In this document: positions 22,322 through 32,431 of the stretch, one piece after another
Numbering within the stretch: the stretch's first letter is position 1
Layout: each line of letters starts with the position of its first letter
Source of the DNA: Glomus cerebriforme
Lineage: Eukaryota; Glomeromycota; Glomeromycetes; Glomerales; Glomeraceae
Length of the DNA: 34,078 nucleotides
NCBI GenBank assembly: GCA_003550305.1
Contig: QKYT01000379.1
Location: 20,902-54,979 of the forward strand
Direction of reading: 5' to 3'
Notes under the pieces: model-generated
Told to the model about the DNA's origin: nothing
The model's database searches: none
Seen by the model: the letters and a program-made list of their open reading frames with translations, nothing else
Program-made: the position numbers and the translations under genes

Positions 22322-22326
22322 CCCTT

Positions 22327-24199
22327 TAAATAGTTATTTTGGTAATTGGTATTGTACGAATTTATGTAATTTTATTAATTAATTACATATTTTTAATTAA
22401 TAACTATACTTTTTAAAGAAACAATTAATTTAATTAATTAAGCCCTTTTGGATGTAATTAGGATCTAATTTGTCTTTCTGATCTTCCGATTCATGATTTT
22501 GTGCTGACCATCTTAGTAATTACTTTTATAAGTATATACAATACTTAATTATTAGAGCATAAAGTAGAGTTAAATTTAGGATAGGGAAAGGTTGATTTAG
22601 AATTGAGAAAGTGAATAAAAAAAATTATGATGGTGAGTAATATGACATGATTTATTTATCATGCGCAGTATTATCGTTATTACGTAGTCAAATTTAAGTA
22701 TAGTTAAAAGATCAACCGCACTATACTGATTTACTATATTATCTGCATTTCGGATTATTAATTGTCCATTGATCCAATTGGTCTATTTTTATAAATCCAG
22801 TCAACTCTGGTTCCGATAGATGACTAATAATATAATTTTATTATTCAGTAATGCAATTTCAGGCTCTGATAATAAACTTTTTAAAACGATATAATGTCGT
22901 AGTAAAAGTAGTAACGTTTTGAGGATAAGTAAGAAAAAAAAACAATATATTCTAAACAATCATCTCATTCTATTCGTGCTCAAAGATAATTAGTATCACA
23001 TAAATTGAGATTTGCTGTGGGTGTGTCACTCGTGTCACTTCGTTAACTTGTCACTATATCAGAATAATTTATAATTTTTATTATTGTTAAAAGATTTTAG
23101 ATTTATGTGATAATAATTGAATCTGGTATTCGTTAAAAAATAATAATAATAATAATAATAATACAAAATTTAAAAAAATAATTTGCTAAATATACTGTAA
23201 ATAATTCTAACGACATACAATCATTATGATTATCGTTGCGTGATGTAAATCAAACATAACGGTGACAAAATTTGATAAAATTTTGTTGATGAAAATAGAT
23301 ATATTTACCCTCCTTGGAATTAATTTGAATCAACCTACAGTAATCTAATTTTTTTTTTTGTAATATGAAATAATTTTTCTTTTGCAATAAAATGCGCAAT
23401 AAAAATATACGATGATCCAAAAGTTTATTAGTCATTGTTACTATTCACAAAAATAATGACGTATTGATCATACAAAAACATGAACATATTAATAGATTGT
23501 ATTAACAGATTGTATATTTTTGTGTAGTTAGAGCGAATAATAAAAGAGAAATTCGATTTTAAATTCATCATGATTTTTGATCCGCGGGTACTTGACTCAC
23601 GAAATTTTACATTAACTTTACAATCTAATCATTTGAAATTTTAAAAATCCATATTTTTTTAATATAAACGAGTCTAATTGATCAGATGATCAGAGTAGGT
23701 TATAACTGATATAATACTGAACTTTTGCTTTAAATAATACAAAATATCTGGACGATATACGAATATACGTAACGTAAACTTTATTTATTTTTCTTATTTA
23801 CAAATGGTTATTTATTGAGTACAAAAAAAAAGTGATTTGTCCTGGTAATGTACAACAATATTTATAGATCTTTTTAATTATGATTATAGTTTTTTATGCT
23901 TGACTGGTCTCCATATATGTGGAGTTTAGAACCGGTTGGTTTATATCCGGTTGACCCGAATTTAAATATAGCCGGGACTAGCCTATAAAATCGATGATAA
24001 GTTGTGATCAGTTTAACATAACTGATCAACCAATTTCGGCCGGAATTAACATAATATTGGTAACAAAAAAACGAAACCGGTTCATCATAGTACAATAACA
24101 GACGCAGTAAAACTTAAATAATAGGCACAATTAAAATATTGCAACTCGTTGCACACACATTGCACGTTACACATCCTGAAAATGAAATTTTATTTTTTA
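22327..24199. other. Intergenic with a CCGG-rich foldback patch
   Basis: No gene is supported. A G+C-richer patch at 23890-24085 contains GAACCGGTT (23929) and AACCGGTTC (24074), TATCCGGTTGACCCG and CGGCCGGAATTA. It also has a perfect 8-bp hairpin, GATCAGTT/AACTGATC (24006-24027), with a 6-base loop. It looks like a small foldback repeat. An (ATA)n microsatellite runs at 23140-23163. Confidence 0.4.
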
Positions 24200-24359
24200 C
24201 CTCTTTACCATGATGTAAGCCATGATGAAATTTAGCAATAAAATTTGTCAAGGACTTAGACCAAGGTTCAATATTAAAGTACCGCAATTAATTGTATATT
24301 TAATTAGAAGATGCTTAGAAGCAAATCCATTAAATCGACCAGCAGCAAATACAAGTTAG
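24200..24359 (+). pseudogene. Protein kinase C-lobe fragment
   Basis: This is a short relic of the kinase family. It reads PLYHDVSHDE, then after loss of one base LAIKICQGLRPRFNIKVPQL, and then a helix ending CLEANPLNRPAANT. These match residues about 280-330 of the intact kinase at the right edge, almost word for word. A GTTAGT donor-like site follows at the end of the homology. Upstream catalytic parts are absent. It is on the plus strand, like the N-terminal relic at 20477, but 3.4 kb of unrelated DNA, including secreted paralogue 2, separates the two. They could be ends of one gene torn apart, or independent fragments. Confidence 0.85.
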
Positions 24360-25319
24360 TTATATATATTACGATAATAAATTAAAGATGAGTCATAATA
24401 CGTGACATTAATATCGTACTGAACTTTTTTTTAGTAGAATTTCTAGATATTCGCACTTTTTTTTTGTAAAATTGATATAAAGATTGTACTTTGTGATGCT
24501 ATATAATATCACACCACACTTTTTTTTTTATAAAATTAATATAAAAATTGTGTAATGTATGCGACATTTATTTTTTTAAGTTTAAAAGTGCAATAATAAT
24601 CTATCTTGCTTTAGTGGTGCAAGAAAGGTTTTTGGATGGAAAAAGCATATATCAAAGGTATCTCATTTCTTGAATTTAAATATAATTTTCTTCATATAAT
24701 AAACCATCCCTAATTTTTATCAAATAAATTTCATCACTTAATTTACTGTTTTTTTTTATAATGTGTAAATTATTGTATTTTTTTTTGACCGGAATTAACT
24801 TATTGAGATTCAACTAATATGGAATAATCTGCATTTAACCTTTTGTTACTTATAATTTTTAATAATCATAAAAAAATTCGTGTGGAACCTAATATTTAGA
24901 TTAGCCTGTATAAATAGTCTTTAAATTGTGTGGCATGTGACGGAGATCTATACCTAAAAGTTAATCGGCAAATTTGTGTTGATTACTAATGTGAAAAAAA
25001 CTATTTTTAGTTTTCGGTACTATTTTCATCAAAATAATAATATAAAAATAGTAAAAATTTAGACCTATTACATACATGCTATTGTTACTCTCTTAACTTG
25101 ATAGGCAAGTCCTATTTTTATATAAAATTAAAAAGCTAATTTACATATTTAACGAACTTATTACTGTTATTAGGTTAGACAAGTTACTGATTTTTACATT
25201 TTTTTTTTTTACTTTGAGACAAGCAGTAAATTTAACTTTATTTTTCTTTCACAAATTAAATAAAAGAAACCGCTATTACTAATAGCTTCACCTTTTTCAA
25301 ATTTTTTCGTATTTTAACT
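24360..25319. other. Intergenic, no gene seen
   Basis: AT-rich sequence between a kinase relic and a G+C-richer patch. A possible extra kinase-relic exon after TTTTTTTTAG at 24434 cannot be confirmed. GACCGGAATTAACT at 24786 repeats a word seen at 24042 and 17365. Confidence 0.35.
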
Positions 25320-25620
25320 CTAGCCGAAATTATAATGCTCGGCCAGAATTAAGCGGTGATAATCATCGCCCGTATAATAAAAATTTATTTTGAGCACCTA
25401 AAAAGTCAGGCGCACCTGCCGCAAAAATGCGGCACACTTTTGTCAAAGACGGCTTGTCATAAATTTCTGTTAACAGTTAAGGATTTACAAACTTCGCGCA
25501 AGTTCGACAAACAAGCATCTACCAAACATTTTTATGCACCCCCAAAATTTTGTAATACAAACATCATCATTGTTTAATTTACTTTTTTAATCGTAATAAT
25601 AATAAAAAAAAAAAAAAAAG
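25320..25620. repeat. G+C-richer hairpin patch, possible mobile-element remnant
   Basis: This patch stands out from the AT-rich surroundings. It holds a perfect 6-bp hairpin, TGCCGC-AAAAAT-GCGGCA (25417-25434), followed closely by TTTT. It also has a GCCGA/TCGGC pair near 25323 and a near-perfect GCGGTGAT/ATCATCGC pair near 25352. A run of 15 A ends the patch near 25619. The mix suggests a short non-autonomous element with an A-rich end. No A and B boxes or target duplication could be fixed. A 73-codon open frame across it is not supported as a gene. Confidence 0.35.
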
Positions 25621-25860
25621 ATTCAGGATTGTAGGATTGTTGATTTATTTTTATCAGAATAATATGTAACACGATGAGTTTTTGTTTCAAATTCAATAGA
25701 GTTTGTGTTACAACATCCCATGTAGCATCAATAAATCAATAAATTTGGGAATAAATACGAATTGTATCATAACCAAAGATGGAAATAATTGTCACGTAAT
25801 TATAATTCGCCATCATTATTTAAAGACGCGCTTTTTTTAACTAGATAAGAATTAAAAAAA

Positions 25861-28800
25861 ATGAAGTATTTGTTAGAATCAAAATTTTTATTATTTTATT
25901 TTAAAACTTTTCTCTTATTATTATTTATAAATCCATTTGTCGTATATTCTTATAATTCAATATTATATAATGAAATTGAACCTGATCTTAAACTTGATCA
26001 AGTATTAACTTTTAAAGATGAAACCATAGTTATAAGTTTAGTTAAACCAATAAATGAATCTTGTGTTGAACCACAAATTAATCTTAAAATACTACATCCG
26101 AATGGTACTATAAATACAGCAATAGTTGATTATCCAATTCCAGAATCTAATTTTTGTTATGGACCTAATGGAAATAATTATTGGTTTGATCTTGAACGTT
26201 CCTTTCCAGAATCTTTATATATACTTTACATAAATTCTACTGATATTACCTCAGCGAGTTATTATGTATTACTTGCAACTCGGACGGGAAAATTTATTAG
26301 GTTTGTTTGTGCATCACTTCCATTGCTTCCTATGATTTATGCTGTTAGCTTTTGAATTAAAAATTTTATTTTTAAAATTTGAAATATTGGCAGCAATACA
26401 TACATTGCACCCGCCTCTATAATCAATGGAAATATATATGCTTATGGCTATATAGCGCCACATATAAGCGAAGAACATGGTTTTATTTTTTCAAATTATG
26501 AATCCGAAACAATTATAACATGGAATTATTTCAGTAAACCGTAAGTAATTTTTCAGCAATGTCATATCTTTTATTAGTGAAATGGAATAAAATCACCTAT
26601 TTTTTTTATATTACTAGAGATGATAAAGGAAACATTTATCAAATCAATCATGGAAAATTTTATTTACAAAATCCATTCAGTCAATATTGGTTATTATATG
26701 GAATTGACGGAAAATTTGGTTTTATTACCATGAATACAACAGATACTAAACTAAAATCCGATAAGTCCATTGATCCATCTGAATTTACTGTTAAAGTTTA
26801 TGTATCCTTTATTAGACCTATCATGAATGGTGTAAATAGTCCTTTCTTAATTTATCAGTCAGCAATACCACATATAAGTGTGGACGTTAATTGTTGTGCT
26901 GCTTATACTGCCACTGGTAACTTTTGTATTTTAATAATAAATAGAGTAAATCCTAAAATGAAACAAGAACCTTATATGATAAAATTATCATTTCAGAGTT
27001 CAGGGTTTGTTATGAAATTTATTAGTATTTGCCTTACAGTTTTCAAATTTAAATTACGAATAGAATGTTCTCAATTTTTTATTTATCTTATTTTACTTTA
27101 GTTCTGTATCAGTTATGGAAAAATTTGAATTGAATGAACTAAAAGTTGATGTTGATATAAATGATATATATGACCATCAATTATATAATTCATTTGACGG
27201 GAGATATTTAATAGTTTTAGTTTTAAATACGGAAGATAAATATCATAAAATTATTAAAGGAATATTACTTGATAGAGATAAAAAATATCTTGGTACTTGG
27301 GGTCTCCCGGAAGATTTACGAATATCAGATAATTATAACATCGCGGGATTTAGAGATGGAACTTTTCTTTTAGTTACTAAAGAGAATGAAATGTCTTGGA
27401 GAATTTTATCCACAACTTCATTCAACGCTTTAAATGGTAAGATAACAAAAAACATTTCCTTTATTCTACTTTGATATTAATATTAATTCTCTTTTTTTCT
27501 TAGATTATGAAAATCCAAACATTAATTCTACTTATCCATTAATTGATTCAAAAATACCTTTATCAATTACAAATATAAACATTACATATAATTTACCCGT
27601 AACTATATCAACCAATAACATTTCAATTTATCAATATAGTAATGATAATAATCCTCCTATATTACGCCAATCCGTTCCAGGAAATTCACAATATTTGTCA
27701 TCTAGCCCCGATAATAAGATAATAAACATAAACGTTCTGGAAAGTACGTTTAATCAACCAAACTCTTATTATTATGTTGTCGTTAATGATAATTCGGTTA
27801 AGGATTGGATGACAAATCAACCATTATTAGGCGTTGAAAGTAAACATTGGAAATTCAATACAGGTAAACAAATATTTAAAGTTTTAATAAATTAAATAAA
27901 TTTATTTATATTCATTCATAATTCTTATTTTTTTTTTTTTTAGCTGACAATCAAGATATCTTTGCAGGTAATTTTTTTTAAAAAAAATAATTTAATATAA
28001 TTAATTGATATTTAAATCAATGATTTTGTTATATTTTTAGAACAGGCAATCGGAAAATTTTCTTTAACGGCAGAAGGAACGAAAATTTTTGAAGACCTTT
28101 CATCAAATAATAAATCAGAATTTTTATCACGATTAAAAATTGATTTAGCTAAATCAATACCCGTTGATGTTGATAGATTAGATAATATTAAATGTTGTGA
28201 ATATGAAAATGATAAAATTCTTTTATCATTACCAATTAAATCAACTGCGAATTTAAATAATAGAAATGTCGATCATATTATGAATGATTTGAATATATTG
28301 ATTCAAAATAAAGAATTTACTCCTATATCCTGGTTTGGTACAACAAATCTCATTGATGCAAGTTTTGGATTTCAACGAACTAGTAAGCAATAACTTCTAT
28401 GACTAAAAGCTTGTTTAATTTCTTAGCTTATATCATCATCATCTGTTGTTATTAGGGAATTTCTTAGATGATCTCAAATTTCATTTGATTGGTATTGCTA
28501 TTGGTGTATTGATTTTGTGCTTACTTTATTTTTGTGCCAAGAAAAGAAATCCTATGGTAAAGCATCCTATAATTTATTTAACAATATTGATTCAGCTATA
28601 ATTCATTCATTCGTTATATTTTAATAGGGCAAAAATATTGTAATATTTAAATTTTCTTTAATTATCCTTGATTTTATCATGGACATTACGTTTATTTTAA
28701 ATAGTGGAAAAAAGGTCCCACAATTATTTATTCCAAGGTATGTACGTGAATTAAAATTCATTTTCAAAAACTTTATTTATAATAAAGCATTTTTTTTTGC

Positions 28801-29363
28801 TTGTAGTATTCTTTTCTGTGTAATACCAACGATAACTAATTTCATAATAAGTATTGTCATAATACTTCAGGAAATTAAACAAAATAAATATTTTTATGAA
28901 TGGTTTAAAAACAATACCAACATAACAGTATTATTTACTATATTTGCTGGTGCTGATCCTGAAATATTAAGTACACTTTCTTCACAAGTTGCCGGTATAA
29001 CAACATTTAATGCTCCTATTTCAAATAAATCTCAATCATATATATTTTGGGCAAATATTCTTGGATTTTTTATTGAAGATATTCCACAATTCATTATTCA
29101 GGTTAGTTATCATTTAATTAACACTTTAAATCTCGAAAAAAAAGGTTATTAATGATAAATCCAATTTTATAAATCACTTTGATTAATAGATTCTTTATAA
29201 AAAGCTTACTATTTCAAATGATATTATCCCTATTCTTACTCTTTTAACGAGTTCAACTGTTTTAGCAAATAATATAGTTTCAAAAATATATCATGTAATA
29301 ATTCAATTACGTAAAAAAAGGAGAATGTCTTATAGGATTTCTAATCATTCCAAAATAAAATGA
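25861..29363 (+). CDS. Receptor-like membrane protein with SbsA-type Ig domain, 11 exons
   Basis: Eleven exons join in one frame to give 904 aa: 25861-26300, 26394-26540, 26618-27004, 27102-27436, 27504-27863, 27944-27967, 28041-28382, 28456-28556, 28628-28737, 28807-29101 and 29190-29363. All introns are GT-AG and 67-97 nt. A signal peptide (about residues 10-30) is followed by a long glycosylatable ectodomain with repeated strand patterns that could be a beta-propeller. Residues about 437-556 look like an SbsA/Big_5 Ig-like domain (ITYNLPVTISTNNISIY, YYYVVVNDNSVKDW, HWKFNT). A juxtamembrane region (about 560-680) may be SEA-like. About six hydrophobic segments follow: 689-705, 716-736, 750-770, 785-803, 826-850 and 858-876. 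The fifth holds the motif EDIPQFIIQ, and a basic tail ends the protein. Exon 6 is only 24 nt. The model is complete and undamaged. The overall role is unknown; surface sensing or wall contact is inference. Confidence 0.85.
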
Positions 29364-32300
29364 TTTATTTCACATAGATTAATTTGATACTCAGAAATAT
29401 TTTATATTTACCTTCAATGAATTAATAATTTTTGAATACGAATGTAATAAATCCAAACTAAAAATTGGCACGTAAATTAATTTTATGAAATTTTGGCTTA
29501 TTTATTTTTGTTTATATAAAATGCAAGTGTGATGAAAATTTATTGCGGATATTTGTGGTGCAGCAGATACAGTATATTTAAATTTCATCTATGTGCCTAT
29601 CATAAAATTTCATTACGTAATTTTAACTGATGATCATACGAGAATCGGAAATTAAAATGATTTTTTTTATTTACAGTATTTTTTTTTTCTTTCGTTATAT
29701 TTTTTTATACTTTCTTTCAATATCTTCCTTTTTCTTTTGTTAATCTCGTTACCAATTTACTTTGTACCATTTTTTTTTAGATTTTTTGAAGCTTTAACTA
29801 GTTCAGATACTAGTAATAATAAGTTCAAGTGTATGGATTTTTTTCTGATTTTAATTTTTATTCTAACTAACCATTTCTTTTTTTCTTTGTTTCTTTTCTT
29901 CTTTCTTTTTTAGTCAGATTTTTCTTTTTTAACCATTTCTTTTTTTCTTTGTTTCTTTTCTTCTTTCTTTTTTAGTCAGATTTTTCTTTTTTTTTTAATC
30001 CTTTGGTATTTTGTTCGGAATGTAATTACCCTTGTCTTTTTATCTTTATTTTTTCATCTTTAACTCAGTTCTTTGGTGTCTGTTTGGAATGTAATTACCC
30101 TTCATGTTAGTTCTTTGATCTTGTAGACTTCTTTTATTGCAATTTCATTTCTTTATTTAGTTATTATTTTTTTTTTTGAGTTATTTTTTTTTTGGTTTTT
30201 TCTGGTTTTTAAAATCAGGGTTTAAAAAAATAAATTATATATTGAAGAATTTTTTTTTTTATTAAAATTTATATGATAAAAAAAATTAAAGAAAAATTAT
30301 GTCAAAATCGTATGGGAATAAAGGCAACGTTGCTAAGTAATAATGGCAAAAAAAAAAAAAAAAAAAATTCGTTAAAAAAATTAATCATTGATAAAGTCAC
30401 GTGCTGAAGACAGATTTAATGCTAGATGAGTTATAATGCAAGTCTTTGATTTATTTTGTTTTTAAACTTATCATTATATTATAGAAGAAAAGATTAATTA
30501 GTTCTATTGATTTTTGTATTATTTTAATAGGCTGAATAAATAGTAACTATAAAGTAATAACTAAAAAATCAAAAAAAAAAAAAAATTTTTTACTTGAAAT
30601 ATCAATCTGTAAGATTGTGACAATAAAAATAAAAATATAATAGTTTGGAATGATATCTGTTTTTTAAAAAGAAATAAAATAACAATTTAAATAAGATTTA
30701 ATGGAGCGAAAATTAAAATTATTTAGAGAACTTAAAATTCATCCTAGAAGATTATATTCCAAGTAAACTAATATTAAAATCTTGTCTACTAATCAATATT
30801 TAGCCATATTTATTAAATATTATTAAAATATATAGCTTTAATAAACTTATAATTTTTGTATGTTCTAGTTTTATGGAAACCTTAATTGAAATTTAAATTA
30901 ATAAATATGACATTATTGTTTTGTAGTTTTTAAAACTCGAATTTATTCTATAACCTAATCTTAAAATTCGTGCCCATATTTTAATATTTGCATACGCAAA
31001 ATGTTTATTTCATTTTATTATTTATGCATGAATAAACTATTTTATGCTTCTGAATCAGGAAAAATAAATATCAAATTTCGAATTTTGCAAGGCATTTTTT
31101 ACACTAAATAAAATATAAAATATGAAGAATAAATATCAAGTCAAAAAATCAATAATATTTTTATACCAATTTTACCAAAGGTACGCATTTTTAGTCTATG
31201 TTATCATATATGAATAGGGTGCCTAATGGTTGATTTGAACATAATGTTAAACAATATTTAAAGAAAGTTGAAAGTTTCCGAATCAAAAAATCGAAGCAAA
31301 CAAACCAAGAAATCAAAAATAATATTAAATTACGTATCTTTTGTTTTTCTTTCAAATAACCAGCCTACACTATTTTGAAAACAATATATATTTCCATATT
31401 TCAATTATCTAGTAGACAAATATATCTGATCTTATATATATTTATAAAAATAGAATAATTTCAAATATATTAATTTATTGTACTAATCAATTATCTTTAA
31501 TACTAAAATTCAATATTATTTTATGATGACAACAAAAAAAAAAATAAAAATAAAAATAAAATAAAATAAAATTTCTTAAAATCCTCGCTAATATAAATAA
31601 AACTTGGATGAGTTAAGCTAATTTAGCAATAGAAAATTATAAATAAAAAAAAATTTAGAATTTTTTCGTCAATAAAATTGTTAGTAGACTTCTAATGACT
31701 TTCCCTGCATACCAATCAAAAAATTTCACGAAATGGCTGGCATTAATTGTGCGTCTGGTGACATATAATATATAACAAATAAGGTTTTAGTAACTGAAAA
31801 AACTTCTAAGTTAAAGCAAAGGTGTGACGCAGCGTGATAGATAAATCACGTGAATTTTCGTGTTTTTTTTGATGGTACGCAGGAAAAATTGCATCGTATT
31901 ACAAAAATTGATATTAAAATTTAAAGAATTTTATGTATTGATAGTGATATTAATGAAATATATCAATTGACAATAATAAAAAAGACATGTTGAGAATGTT
32001 TAGATAATTTTATCATCTGACAAATCTTAAAGGTTTCGACTTCATATTTAAAGAAATTTCACAAGAAAATTATACATAAAATTTATTAATTAATTTTAAC
32101 GACACTAAAATTTTCCTTTTAATCAAGTGTAAAAGCCAATTCTTGTCCCGTATTTCGTTCAATCTCAAATGCTATAAATTTTTATTCAGGTAATTAGGAA
32201 AAGCAATTTTGAGAATTCTATTCATTTCCGTCATCATTTTAGCACTTTTACCTTTTATTTGATCGATTTGTTGTTTGTCGTAAAAAATCAAAATGATTTA

Positions 32301-32431
32301 ACAGTTACCATTGATTTAGCAGATCAAAATTAATAAAAATTTAGCTCTAGACTCGTTTAAAAAAAACTAATAGTTTAAATGCATAAAAATATAGTGATAT
32401 ATAAAACAAAATAATACTTTAAATAAGCTAA
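29364..32431. other. AT-rich intergenic stretch, no gene seen
   Basis: No coding frame or relic was recognised. It includes a T-rich pyrimidine tract (29640-30210) with tandem repeats listed separately, and A-runs near 30350 and 30568. An AAATA microsatellite runs at about 31540-31570. Two adjacent small hairpins lie near 31832-31860 (CGTGAT/ATCACG and CACG/CGTG). Confidence 0.45.
29869..29992. repeat. 62-bp exact tandem repeat in a pyrimidine tract
   Basis: Positions 29869-29930 and 29931-29992 are identical and directly adjacent, with no N between them. About 10 bases later, an imperfect pair of roughly 32 bases follows (30001-30033 and 30071-30102, both containing GGAATGTAATTACCCTT). The tract is C+T-rich and may be prone to slippage. 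Confidence 0.85.

Larger units (their letters stand above)
21209..22326. repeat. Segmental duplication, copy 2
   Basis: Collinear homologue of 15840-16858 in the same orientation, about 5.4 kb away. It is slightly longer because of extra sequence beyond the stop codon of the secreted protein gene. Anchors are listed under copy 1. A kinase N-terminal relic and a MITE lie between the copies. Confidence 0.8.

Noticed and set aside
23250..23435. 61-codon minus-strand open frame
   Set aside because: Low-complexity Lys/Ile/Leu-rich content expected from AT-rich DNA, with no supporting context.
23874..24095. 73-codon minus-strand open frame
   Set aside because: It runs through palindromic CCGG-rich foldback sequence, and no domain or paralogue is seen.
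25356..25577. 73-codon plus-strand open frame
   Set aside because: It crosses a G+C-rich hairpin patch, has no recognisable domain, and the patch looks like a repeat remnant rather than a gene.
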